DNA of 64,000 bases from Mucilaginibacter hurinus (lineage in GTDB: Bacteria > Bacteroidota > Bacteroidia > Sphingobacteriales > Sphingobacteriaceae). The position numbers and the translations under genes are program-made. Shown piece after piece: positions 27,719 to 35,852 of the stretch (the first letter of the stretch is position 1; every line of letters begins with the position of its first letter). Location: NCBI RefSeq assembly GCF_003324525.1, contig NZ_QGDC01000010.1, positions 91,492 through 155,491 of the forward strand, given 5' to 3'. A model generated the notes under the pieces. That model was not told the DNA's origin. It did not search any database and saw only the letters and a list, made by a program, of their open reading frames with translations.

Positions 27719-28229
27719 ACCGCAACCGGGCGAATACGCAATTCCGCTTCCGGGTAATTACCTGGAACTGATTAATGACAATGAGGATATCTTAACCGCC
27801 CTTGAGCAGCAGCGGGATACCAGTTACAGCCTCTTCTCATCGTTAACCGAAAGCCAGGCCAACTCCAGTTACGCGGAAGGCAAATGGACAGTTAAGGAAA
27901 TGCTGGGACATTTGATAGATACTGAGCGGATATTTGCCTACCGTGCGCTATGTTTTTCGAGGGAACAGCAGGACCTGCCCGGTTTTGACCAGGACGTATA
28001 TGTTTATTTCGGAACCTATGGAACTCGTGATATCCAATCTTTAGCTGCAGAGTTTAAAGCGGTGCGCGATGCAAACATATACCTGTTTCGCTCCATAACT
28101 CCTGAGCAGGAAGTACGCACCGGTATAGCCAGCGGCTATGAGGTGTCGGTACGCGCTATTATATATGCCACCGCGGGGCATGAAAGGCATCATCTGAATA
28201 TTTTGAGGGAGCGATATGCCATAGGATAA
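27708..28229 (+). CDS. DinB superfamily protein
   Basis: A 173-residue four-helix protein of the DinB/YfiT-like metalloenzyme superfamily. The three metal His positions fit GHLIDTE near residue 66 and AGHERHHLN near 155. Some members are thiol-dependent transferases; the reaction here is unknown. The start lies inside the end of the kinase gene, so translation is probably coupled. It ends just before a strong terminator. Confidence 0.85.
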   Translation: MITKPQPGEYAIPLPGNYLELINDNEDILTALEQQRDTSYSLFSSLTESQANSSYAEGKWTVKEMLGHLIDTERIFAYRALCFSREQQDLPGFDQDVYVYFGTYGTRDIQSLAAEFKAVRDANIYLFRSITPEQEVRTGIASGYEVSVRAIIYATAGHERHHLNILRERYAIG

Positions 28230-28237
28230 TTTTAAAA

Positions 28238-28269
28238 GCAAAGGCCCTGGCGTTCGCCAGGGCCTTTGC
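28238..28269. terminator. Bidirectional terminator
   Basis: A perfect 14-bp stem (GCAAAGGCCCTGGC and its complement) with loop GTTC, lying between the convergent DinB-like gene and the small membrane protein gene. Confidence 0.85.
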
Positions 28270-28276
28270 GTAAGGT

Positions 28277-28645
28277 TTATTCTGCAGAGTTGCTTTTTTC
28301 TTTATCCAACACTTCCTTTTTCTCTATCCTATAAGAAATAAATAGACCTAATCCGCCGAATATCGCAATAAGGCTGAAATATATAGCGGCGGTTGGTGCA
28401 TCACCATCAAAAGCCATATTATCCAGTATAGCCGCCAGGAAAAGCCCTAAACCAGCACCTATAAGTAATAAGCCCCATTTTAAATTTTGATAAGGTGCTG
28501 ATTGAGGTTTTACATCGCGCGGATCCATACCCCGCTCTATCATCGCCATACGTTCTTTATTGCGTACGTAAAATATGCCAAATATCATGGCAAATAACCC
28601 CAACGGTACTAAAATGGGGACTAAAATTCCAAGTGCATCGTTCAT
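28277..28645 (-). CDS. DUF6249-like small membrane protein
   Basis: A 122-residue inner-membrane protein with helices at about 7-27, 55-72 and 86-105. A cytoplasmic segment RNKERMAMIERGMDPRD follows the first helix and is characteristic of a widespread Bacteroidota family (probably DUF6249). The C-terminus is charged. Function is unknown. It is transcribed alone, divergent from an ECF sigma gene. Confidence 0.65.
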   Translation of the reverse strand: MNDALGILVPILVPLGLFAMIFGIFYVRNKERMAMIERGMDPRDVKPQSAPYQNLKWGLLLIGAGLGLFLAAILDNMAFDGDAPTAAIYFSLIAIFGGLGLFISYRIEKKEVLDKEKSNSAE

Positions 28646-29012
28646 GACTTTATTTTATAATGTTAATAATTTTACTTTAATCACCATCCAGGTGAATTTG
28701 TAAGCTATGACGCTGTGCTTTTAAAACAGGTTACACTTATTTTTAATTTCGTCTAACGGTTCAGTTACTGTTTCCTGTTTGCTCCTTTTCCGGGTGAATA
28801 CGTTTGGAATATTTACTTAACGTTTTAACTTTATTATTTACAATCCTTTCGCTAGGCGAACAACCAAGCCATTTACGACATATAAAGGTCGACAGGCTAT
28901 CGTTTTCTATTTTAACAAGTAAGACATATTTTACAGCTATCATCAACTAAAATCTGATTTCGAAATAAATATGTAACCTAATCATTAAAACCTGCGTCTG
29001 ACTAATTGTTAT
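28646..29012. other. Intergenic region upstream of the ECF sigma gene
   Basis: It separates two divergent genes. A 61-codon minus-strand frame (28761-28946) exists but has no convincing features. No promoter with both boxes was recognised. Confidence 0.4.
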
Positions 29013-29594
29013 ATGCAACCTAAGTTTACCGACAATGAGTTAATTGAGCAAACCCTGGCAGGTAACCAGTGGGCGTATGCCGACCTGGTGAAACGTCATC
29101 AGCGCTTTGTGTTTACGCTGGCTATGCGATTTGCTAAAAACCGCGAAGATGCTGAAGAAATAGCGCAGGATTGTTTTGTAAAGACACACCGTTCCTTGTC
29201 ATCTTTTCAGGGAGGCTCAAAATTCAGCACATGGCTATATAGCATAGTATATACTACAGCTATGTCGTTTTTGCGAAAGAAACGGATTGATACTGACTCG
29301 ATAGAAGATGAAGGAGTATATATACAGGTAGAAAACAAGCCTTCGGCGTATGACGAAAATGATGTTGAGCGTAAATCACGGTCGTACCATCTTAACCAGG
29401 CCATTGCACAGTTGCTGCCTGACGATGCAACCATTATAACATTGTTTTATAAAGGAGAGTTATCACTTGAAGAAATTGCTCAGACGATGGGCATCGAGAC
29501 CAACACCGTAAAGGTAAAACTATTCAGGGCGCGCCAACGTTTGAAAGAAAGGCTGGAGCGAAACCTAAAACACGAAGCTAAAGAACTGATATGA
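29013..29594 (+). CDS. ECF-type RNA polymerase sigma factor
   Basis: A 193-residue sigma factor. Region 2 is at about 24-90 (FAKNREDAEEIAQDCFVKTHRSL, then FSTWLYSIVYTTAMSFLRKKR). Region 4 is at about 130-185 (LSLEEIAQTMGIETNTVKVKLFRARQRLKE). The stop overlaps the start of the following membrane protein in an ATGA, the usual coupling of an ECF factor to its anti-sigma. It is not closely similar to the other ECF factor at 20653. Confidence 0.9.
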   Translation: MQPKFTDNELIEQTLAGNQWAYADLVKRHQRFVFTLAMRFAKNREDAEEIAQDCFVKTHRSLSSFQGGSKFSTWLYSIVYTTAMSFLRKKRIDTDSIEDEGVYIQVENKPSAYDENDVERKSRSYHLNQAIAQLLPDDATIITLFYKGELSLEEIAQTMGIETNTVKVKLFRARQRLKERLERNLKHEAKELI

Positions 29595-30076
29595 ATAGCA
29601 TAGAAGAAAAACTTTGGAACTATATTGATGGCAACTGCACACCCGAGGATCAACAAGCTATTGCCCGGCTTATTGAGCATGACGACTTGTACAAGCGTAA
29701 ATATGCCGAACTTTTAAGCTTTAATGCCGAATTTGCCAATATGGAATTGGATGAGCCATCAATGGCATTCACTTACAATGTAATGGAGCAGATACGTGCT
29801 GAACAAGCAGCTAAACCCCTTAAGGCAATAGTTGATCAACGCATTGTAAGGGGCATTGCTGCGTTTTTTTTAGTGACCATATCAGTGCTGTTGCTCGTAG
29901 CGTTAAGCACGGTCAACTGGTCGGCGGGAGGTGCTGTCCGCTGGGAGATACCGCAGATACAAGTGCCCGATCCCAGTAATCCATTTATGCAAGGATTTTT
30001 ATTTTTTGATTTGATACTAGGCTTATATTTATTTGATGCATGGCTGCGCCGTAAAAAAATCGCCGGCTCCATGTAA
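29591..30076 (+). CDS. Probable anti-sigma factor membrane protein
   Basis: 161 residues. The N-terminal cytoplasmic helical region (EEKLWNYIDGNCTPEDQQAIARLIEHD) has the layout of anti-sigma domains but lacks the zinc HxxxCxxC. Two membrane helices are at about 86-108 and 136-152. Coupling to the ECF gene by the ATGA overlap supports the role. The signal sensed is unknown. Confidence 0.7.
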   Translation: MNSIEEKLWNYIDGNCTPEDQQAIARLIEHDDLYKRKYAELLSFNAEFANMELDEPSMAFTYNVMEQIRAEQAAKPLKAIVDQRIVRGIAAFFLVTISVLLLVALSTVNWSAGGAVRWEIPQIQVPDPSNPFMQGFLFFDLILGLYLFDAWLRRKKIAGSM

Positions 30077-30349
30077 GTTCCTCCCCGTCCTGTACAAAAA
30101 AACTAACACACTGTTTAATGTTGCAAACACTAAGACACTTGTATTTCGGTAGCAGTTAATAGGGTTAACATAGAAAATGTAATAACACAACTGCCAATAT
30201 GCTCAATTAGGGTAGGCACTTATTGCATCAAATAGCTTTAAGTATGTCGCAATGACACCTCAGCTACCTTAAAACCGACATATTTTACATCAAAAAGCCT
30301 CTAAAAACTGGAAAATTGCCATCGCTTACATTTTTGGCACAAAATATGT

Positions 30350-30440
30350 ATTACTGTACACGAACTGGTAAACTTACCGGTTTAATTGTGATAAGGTTTA
30401 GGTTGAAAGTCCCCCGGAGCAAGTCTTGGGGGGCTTTTTA
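30350..30440 (+). ncRNA. Candidate small RNA in the region before the DUF2911 gene
   Basis: The 594 bases between 30077 and 30670 hold no gene. Within them lie two adjacent plus-strand hairpins: AACTGGTAA...TTACCGGTT (30363-30382) and a terminator (30406-30439). The upstream gene ends more than 300 bases earlier, so an independent short transcript is likely. A weak sigma-54-like TGGCAC-N5-ATGTA or another promoter may start it near 30350. The 5' end is a guess. Confidence 0.4.
30406..30439 (+). terminator. Intrinsic terminator
   Basis: A 10-bp stem AAAGTCCCCC with its G-rich complement (one G-U pair), a 12-base loop, and a T5 tail on the plus strand. Confidence 0.75.
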
Positions 30441-30670
30441 TTTTAAAACATTTTTATTCGCCAGTATTTGAAACGACGAAATAAATCACATCACTTACAT
30501 TTTACATATAATTTCATACTTCAATTATCTCATGCGCAAACAGTGGGCTAATACTCAATCCATCAGATAGCGGCTTTTCACTTCATATTCCTTTCATGTC
30601 GCAACATTAAATTAGGCTGCATCTTTACAATTTCCGTAGCAATTTGATAACTTCGTACAAAATAACCATC

Positions 30671-31516
30671 ATGAAAAAATTTATTCATTTGTTGATAATT
30701 GCACTTGTGGTATGCTCATTAAACACCTACGCGCAAGAGGGCCCGCGTATTCCGGGATCCAGTTCAACACAAACTATTATACAGGATTTTGGGCTGGGTA
30801 AAATAACAGTAACTTACTCCAGACCGAATGTTAAAGGGCGCAAAATATTTGGCGGTATACAGCCTTACGGGCAAGTATGGCGAACCGGCGCTAATTGGGC
30901 CACAACAATTACTTTTACCGAAGAGACTACTGTTGAGGGAAACAAGGTGCCGGCGGGTACCTACGCCTTGTTTACAATTCCGGGCGAAAAGGAATGGACC
31001 ATTATATTAAATAAAAATGCTAAACAATGGGGGGCTTACGGTTATAAGCAAGCTGAAGACCAGGTTCGCTTTACCGTACCGGCCAAAATACGGCCCGAAA
31101 AAAGAGAAAGTTTTACTATGGGCTTCTCAAACGTTACTACCAAATCAGCCGAGTTATATATGGTTTGGGATTTAACCGCCGTAGTGATAAAATTAGCAAC
31201 AAATGATGATGCGCAGATAGTAGCGAATATTGATGAACTGATGAAAGGCGAAAAAAAGCCATATTTTGATGCCATACAATACTACTATGAAAACAATCAT
31301 GATTTAAACAAAGCGCTTGGCTGGGTTGCCGAAGCTGAAAAAGCGCATCCCAAAGCGCCATGGTTTAAGTTGTGGAAGGCCCGCATACTATTGAAACAAG
31401 GCAACAACGCCGGGGCTATTGCCGCGGCAAATGAGGGCATTAACATAGCCAAAGAAACCAAAGATGATGAATACATCCGCCTTAATGAGGGCGTTTTGGA
31501 AATGGCAAAAAAATAA
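30671..31516 (+). CDS. DUF2911 domain protein, exported
   Basis: 281 residues from ATG 30671, chosen because it starts directly with a signal peptide (MKKFIHLLIIALVVCSLNTYAQ). Residues about 25-165 form the DUF2911 domain, recognised by ITVTYSRPNVKGRKIFG, PYGQVWRTGANWATTI and VPAGTYALFTIPG. The remaining 100 residues are helical and TPR-like (ALGWVAEAEKAHPKAPWFKLWKARILL). The product is probably periplasmic. The function of DUF2911 is not established. A terminator follows. Confidence 0.87.
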   Translation: MKKFIHLLIIALVVCSLNTYAQEGPRIPGSSSTQTIIQDFGLGKITVTYSRPNVKGRKIFGGIQPYGQVWRTGANWATTITFTEETTVEGNKVPAGTYALFTIPGEKEWTIILNKNAKQWGAYGYKQAEDQVRFTVPAKIRPEKRESFTMGFSNVTTKSAELYMVWDLTAVVIKLATNDDAQIVANIDELMKGEKKPYFDAIQYYYENNHDLNKALGWVAEAEKAHPKAPWFKLWKARILLKQGNNAGAIAAANEGINIAKETKDDEYIRLNEGVLEMAKK

Positions 31517-31567
31517 ACTGATATTTTATATCATAGCGAGACCTCAATATCAGCAAAAATAACATAG

Positions 31568-31590
31568 AAAGCCTGTATATCAGGCTTTTT
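31568..31590 (+). terminator. Intrinsic terminator of the DUF2911 gene
   Basis: Stem AAAGCCTG / CAGGCTTT with loop TATAT and a T-run. Flanking AACATA / TATGTT can extend the stem. Confidence 0.75.
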
Positions 31591-31630
31591 ATGTTATAGA
31601 TATTTTCTATAACCTATCAATACTTAGTAT

Positions 31631-31661
31631 TTTGATACCGGCAGTTTTGTCGCTATTTTTG
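31631..31661 (+). promoter_or_regulatory. Promoter of the peroxiredoxin gene
   Basis: TTTG at 31631-31634, exactly 19 bases, then TATTTTTG at 31654-31661: a full match to the Bacteroidota -33/-7 consensus. The start codon is 28 bases after it. Confidence 0.8.
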
Positions 31662-31688
31662 CACTAAACAATTAATTAAAATAAGAAT

Positions 31689-32234
31689 ATGATTACTATA
31701 GGACAGAAATTTCCGGAATTTTCTAAAACAGCGGTGGTTAGCCTTGAAAAAGGTAAAGAGTTTGAAACTATTAATTCTGACTACCTGGTAAATGAAGATA
31801 ACGTGTGGACAGTGATGTTTTGGTGGCCAAAGGATTTCACATTTGTGTGCCCTACTGAAATCGCTGAGTTTAACAAAAACTTTGGTGAGTTCCGTGACCG
31901 TGACACCCGTTTGATCGGTGCTTCAACCGACAGCGAATTTGTACACGCTGCCTGGAGACAACACCATGATGACCTGCGCGACCTGAAATTCCCGATGCTT
32001 GCCGACACGTCAAAATCATTAGCGGAAGACCTGGGCATTTTAGAGCCGACCGAAAAAATCGCTTACCGCGCTACCTTTATTATTGATCCAACCGGCGTTG
32101 TTCGTTGGGTATGTGTTAACGACCTGAGCGTAGGACGTAACGTTAAAGAAGTACTGCGTGTACTTGATGGTTTGCAAACAGACGAGCTTTGCCCTTGTAA
32201 CTGGGAAAAAGGCGAGGCTACACTTACTGTATAA
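31689..32234 (+). CDS. Peroxiredoxin (AhpC/TSA family)
   Basis: A 181-residue thiol peroxidase that reduces hydrogen peroxide and organic peroxides in the cytoplasm. The peroxidatic Cys is in FTFVCPTEI near residue 54 and the resolving Cys is in DELCPCNWE near the C-terminus. It resembles the AhpE/AhpC-like group paired with AhpD rather than AhpF. The next gene encodes an AhpD-like protein, a fitting reductant partner. A consensus promoter precedes it and a hairpin separates the two genes. Confidence 0.9.
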   Translation: MITIGQKFPEFSKTAVVSLEKGKEFETINSDYLVNEDNVWTVMFWWPKDFTFVCPTEIAEFNKNFGEFRDRDTRLIGASTDSEFVHAAWRQHHDDLRDLKFPMLADTSKSLAEDLGILEPTEKIAYRATFIIDPTGVVRWVCVNDLSVGRNVKEVLRVLDGLQTDELCPCNWEKGEATLTV

Positions 32235-32251
32235 TCACCGATCTTAATATG

Positions 32252-32291
32252 TCCCCGCATTTATTTTCAGGATAGTGCGGGGATTTTTTTT
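32252..32291 (+). terminator. Terminator/attenuator between peroxiredoxin and AhpD-like genes
   Basis: Stem TCCCCGCA with its complement at 32276-32283 and a run of nine T. The downstream gene starts only 20 bases later and has no obvious promoter, so it may depend on read-through, giving less AhpD than peroxiredoxin. Confidence 0.75.
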
Positions 32292-32311
32292 TACTCTTAA
32301 CATTTATTACT

Positions 32312-32896
32312 ATGAGCGAAAGCACCGAAATAATAAGCGAGTTATTGCAAAACGTGGGCCTTGAAGCCGGCTATCGTAATGAAAGCCTCACTTTACTTGA
32401 GCAAGGTGAGTCGCGTTACCTGCGCGACTTGAAAGTAAACTTTGCAAGCACACTTACATCAGAGCATTTAAGTGCTAAAGAGTGCGGTTTAACAGGCCTT
32501 GCCATTGCTGTAAACAACGGTAATAAACCCCTTACTGTTTATTACACCAAATATGCAGAGCAGCAGGGTGCCACTGCGGCTGAAATATCTGAAGCCGTAG
32601 GATGTGCGTCACTCCTGGCATCAAACAATGTATTTTACCGTTTCAGACATTTTACACAGAAAGAAAAATACACCCAGATACCGGCACGCATACGTATGCA
32701 GCTGATGATGAAACCCGTAACCGGTAAAGAATTTTTTGAATTACTCAGCCTTGCAGTATCGGCAGTTAACGGATGCGAAATGTGTGTAAACGCGCATGAA
32801 GACTCATTAATTAAGCTGGGGACAACTGAAGAGCGCATATTTGATGCTGTGCGGATAGCATCTTTGGTAACCGCTACCGGAAAAGTTATATTTTAA
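32312..32896 (+). CDS. AhpD-like alkylhydroperoxidase (carboxymuconolactone decarboxylase family)
   Basis: 194 residues of the CMD/AhpD fold. The redox motif CEMCVNAHE near residue 152 (CxxC followed by His) is the AhpD active site that passes electrons to a peroxiredoxin. An earlier helical CMD half precedes it (ECGLTGLAIAVNNGNKPLT). The neighbouring peroxiredoxin gene supports a joint peroxide detoxification role. It ends at a terminator. Confidence 0.88.
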   Translation: MSESTEIISELLQNVGLEAGYRNESLTLLEQGESRYLRDLKVNFASTLTSEHLSAKECGLTGLAIAVNNGNKPLTVYYTKYAEQQGATAAEISEAVGCASLLASNNVFYRFRHFTQKEKYTQIPARIRMQLMMKPVTGKEFFELLSLAVSAVNGCEMCVNAHEDSLIKLGTTEERIFDAVRIASLVTATGKVIF

Positions 32897-32923
32897 TAAT
32901 TTTTTCAGACAACCAGCCACCAC

Positions 32924-32961
32924 AAAAATGCCCCGGTTATAACAACCAGGGCATTTTTTTA
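32924..32961 (+). terminator. Intrinsic terminator of the AhpD-like gene
   Basis: Stem AAATGCCC(C)GGTT with complement AACC(A)GGGCATTT, one internal mismatch, followed by a T-run. Confidence 0.8.
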
Positions 32962-33019
32962 GGCAATGGGTCAATAACAAATAAAGTTTGCGTTTTTTTA
33001 GCAAAATATGTTTAATTTA

Positions 33020-33145
33020 GGGCAAGATTAAACATACCTCGGTTCCATAATATATTACTGAACTGTGCTGCTGGGGTGAACTATTAATTAATTGTTAATT
33101 TTTTGGGAAAGCCGTTCCATAGTCGCTATAGGAACGGCTTTTATT
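33020..33145 (+). ncRNA. Candidate small RNA with its own terminator
   Basis: After the AhpD terminator there is about 150 bases without a gene, ending in a second, very strong plus-strand terminator (33108-33145). A weak -33/-7 pair (TTTG 32987-32990, TATGTTTA 33007-33014, 16 bases apart) could start it near 33020. The minus-strand gene at 33238 does not need this terminator, because its T-run is on the plus strand. Evidence is structural only. Confidence 0.35.
33108..33145 (+). terminator. Intrinsic terminator
   Basis: Stem AAAGCCGTTCC with complement GGAACGGCTTT (33131-33141); inner ATAG/CTAT pairs extend it. T-rich tail on the plus strand. Confidence 0.75.
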
Positions 33146-33237
33146 TTTACCTCACTTTCCCTCAATTCACCTGGAGAGGTAATCAAAACTATCACGATGC
33201 CTCCTGGAGGTTTACCTTTACAGGTCGGGGCGCATCA

Positions 33238-34782
33238 CTAATGCGCATCTGTAACTGCTTTCATCTTCTTCCGGAATGGCTGCAAGAATATCAATGGAAT
33301 GGAGAATAGCATGATTAACCCTGATATCCAGTAAGCATCATTATAAGTGAGCAACAATGTTTGTTTAATTACTGCACCCTCAATGGCTTTGTATGCCATC
33401 TGAGTGGCGTCAAGTAACGAGGCGCCTTTTGCAATAAACCCCTGGGTAAGCGCTTGCAGCCGCCCAAGTAATTCCGGATCGTATTGATTAACGTTACTAA
33501 GCAACGTATTGCGGTGGTAGCCTTGCCTTACATGAATTAATGTAGTTAACGCCGCTATGCCAAACGAGCCCCCCAACTGCCGCATCATGTTATTCAATCC
33601 TGAGCCCTGCCCTATTTCGGCCCCTTTAAGATCAGCCATGGCCAGCGTAGTTAACGGCACAAAAAGCAGTGCCATACCTACGCCGCGTACTAATAGCGGT
33701 ATCATCACATCGGTTTGGCCGGTTTGCAGCGTTGAGTTGCTGAGCATCCAGGTAAATACAAAAAACAGAAACATGCCAGCAGCTGCCATTAACTGGGCAG
33801 GCACACCTTTATTAAGCATTTTGCCAATAAACGGCATCATTACTATTGTGCATAACCCTCCCGGAAATAGCAGCTCGCCCGTTTGCTGGGCTGTAAAGCC
33901 GAGCAGATTCTGACAAAACACCGGAAATACAAATACCGAACCGTATAAACCAAAACCCAGCACAAATGATGTAAACATACCTACCGAGAAACTACGATGC
34001 CGCATTATACTAAAATTCACAATAGGATGATCGGTACTTAGCTCACGCCAAATAAAGAGTATAACGCCTAACACTGAGGTGACGGTAAGTACCACTATAT
34101 ATGGCGCGGCAAACCAATCTTCGCTTTCGCCTTTTTCAAGTATAGTTTGCAAACTACCAACGGCAACGGCCAGTAATACAATACCCCACCAGTCCACCGG
34201 CCGGCCGACTTGCCTGGGGGTTTCTTTGACGAATGTGTACGTAAGCAAAAATGCCAGCGCGCCAACCGGAATGTTAACGTAAAATATCCATGGCCACGAG
34301 AAGTGATTAGTAATATAGCCACCAATAGTTGGCCCAACGGTTGGCCCCACTACCGCTCCGAGACCAAAGAGCGCCGTTGCCGTGCCAATCTCTTCGCGGG
34401 GCCACGTTTCAATCAGGATGGCCTGTGCCGTTGATATCAAACCACCCCCTGCAAGCCCCTGCAATATCCGAAAAGCAACCAGTTCACCCAACCCTGTAGC
34501 ATTTCCGCAAAGGAACGACGCAATGGTAAATACGATAATGGAGGCCATAAAGTAGTTTTTACGGCCAAAGGTATCACCCAACCAGCCCGACATGGGCAGT
34601 ATTATAACGTTGGCAACTGCGTAACCTGTAACCAGCCAGGCAGCATCCTCCAGCGTGGCACCCAGATTGCCCATCATGTCAGGCAACGACACATTAACAA
34701 TGGTAGTATCAATAAGCTCAAGCAGCGAGGCCATAATCACCGTTATAGTGATTATCCATTTTTTAAAGCCATGTTCAGCCAT
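33238..34782 (-). CDS. DHA2-type MFS drug efflux transporter (EmrB-like)
   Basis: A 514-residue inner-membrane proton antiporter with 14 predicted helices. The DHA2 signatures are visible: ELIDTTIVNVSLPDM in helix 1, GWLGDTFGRKNYF (motif A) and FGLGAVVGPTVGPTIGGYI (motif C). It is the exporter of a tripartite pump, with the HlyD-type adaptor and TolC-type channel encoded upstream in the same operon. Likely substrates are hydrophobic drugs or metabolites. The gap to the adaptor gene is only three bases. Confidence 0.92.
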   Translation of the reverse strand: MAEHGFKKWIITITVIMASLLELIDTTIVNVSLPDMMGNLGATLEDAAWLVTGYAVANVIILPMSGWLGDTFGRKNYFMASIIVFTIASFLCGNATGLGELVAFRILQGLAGGGLISTAQAILIETWPREEIGTATALFGLGAVVGPTVGPTIGGYITNHFSWPWIFYVNIPVGALAFLLTYTFVKETPRQVGRPVDWWGIVLLAVAVGSLQTILEKGESEDWFAAPYIVVLTVTSVLGVILFIWRELSTDHPIVNFSIMRHRSFSVGMFTSFVLGFGLYGSVFVFPVFCQNLLGFTAQQTGELLFPGGLCTIVMMPFIGKMLNKGVPAQLMAAAGMFLFFVFTWMLSNSTLQTGQTDVMIPLLVRGVGMALLFVPLTTLAMADLKGAEIGQGSGLNNMMRQLGGSFGIAALTTLIHVRQGYHRNTLLSNVNQYDPELLGRLQALTQGFIAKGASLLDATQMAYKAIEGAVIKQTLLLTYNDAYWISGLIMLFSIPLIFLQPFRKKMKAVTDAH

Positions 34783-34785
34783 TTA

Positions 34786-35832
34786 TCAACCTTTTATATT
34801 AACTGATACATTTACGCTCATGCCCGGGCGCAGCATTGCTAATTGCTCTTTGGTAGCGTTAATTTTAATTTTAACAGGTACGCGCTGCACTACTTTTACA
34901 AAGTTTCCGGTAGCATTATCGGGCGGCAGCAAAGCAAACTTTGCACCCGTAGCCGGGGAAAAATTATAAACCGTACCGGTTAATTCCATATCCGGGAATG
35001 CATCAACTTCAACATTTACTGTTTGGCCATTACGTATCTTGTTCAGTTGAGTTTCCTTAAAATTGGCTGTTATAAATAAGCTGTTGTCATTAACAATAGC
35101 AAAAAGCGTTTGTCCGGGCTGTACCAACTGGCCCACTTGTACATTCTTTTTTGCGGCCAACCCGCTGGCCGGCGCCTTAATTTGAGTGTAACTCAGCTGT
35201 AGTTTAGCATAATCAACATCGGCCTGTGTTTTATCAGCACCTGTATTGGTTACTTCAAGTTGGCGGCGCGTAGTGCCTACCTGCTCTAACGTAGCGTTAT
35301 ACTTTTCCTGCGCTGCCCGGTAAGTAGCTTGTGCTACCTGCAAGTCAGACTTGGCCTGGTCAAACAGTTGCTGGGTAATTGAACCATCCTTAACCAGGTT
35401 AGCATAACGTTCGTAATCCTTACGTACTTTTTCCAATCTCGCTGCTGCCGAGGTTACTTCGGCCTTAGCACCGGCTGAAGTAGCGGCTGTGGCTGATATC
35501 TGCGATTGGCCGACATCGATACCCGCGTTGGCACCGCTTTGGGCGGCTTCCGCCTGTTCTACTTTTACCTTAAGGTCGCGGTCGTCAATCTTTATCAGCA
35601 GCTGGCCTTTGTTTACGTGTGTATTTTCTTCAAAAAATATGGTATCTACATAACCGCCTACGCGAGCTACCACCGGGCTGATGTCGGCGTCAATCTGTGC
35701 ATCGTCGGTATCCTCATGGTTGCTGTAATAGATGTATTCCTTAACCCCGAAAATAATACCGCCTAATAAAACTATGCCTAATACTATCGGTATTACTTTT
35801 GATTTCTTTTTGGTTGTTATATGCTGTGTCAT
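34786..35832 (-). CDS. HlyD/EmrA-type membrane fusion protein
   Basis: A 348-residue periplasmic adaptor with one N-terminal membrane helix (KVIPIVLGIVLLGGIIFGV). The first half-lipoyl segment is ISPVVARVGGYVDTIFFEENTHVNKGQLL near residue 50. A helical hairpin (about 85-195) and the second lipoyl half (IKAPASGLAAKKNVQVGQLV near 215) follow, then a beta-barrel segment. It links the MFS pump to the outer-membrane channel. It lies between the tolC-like and MFS genes in the operon. Confidence 0.92.
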   Translation of the reverse strand: MTQHITTKKKSKVIPIVLGIVLLGGIIFGVKEYIYYSNHEDTDDAQIDADISPVVARVGGYVDTIFFEENTHVNKGQLLIKIDDRDLKVKVEQAEAAQSGANAGIDVGQSQISATAATSAGAKAEVTSAAARLEKVRKDYERYANLVKDGSITQQLFDQAKSDLQVAQATYRAAQEKYNATLEQVGTTRRQLEVTNTGADKTQADVDYAKLQLSYTQIKAPASGLAAKKNVQVGQLVQPGQTLFAIVNDNSLFITANFKETQLNKIRNGQTVNVEVDAFPDMELTGTVYNFSPATGAKFALLPPDNATGNFVKVVQRVPVKIKINATKEQLAMLRPGMSVNVSVNIKG

Positions 35833-35852
35833 CTTAATTTTATGGTGATATT

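Noticed and set aside
28761..28946. 61-codon minus-strand frame upstream of an ECF sigma gene
   Set aside because: No recognisable domain, no convincing start region and no supporting context; kept as intergenic.
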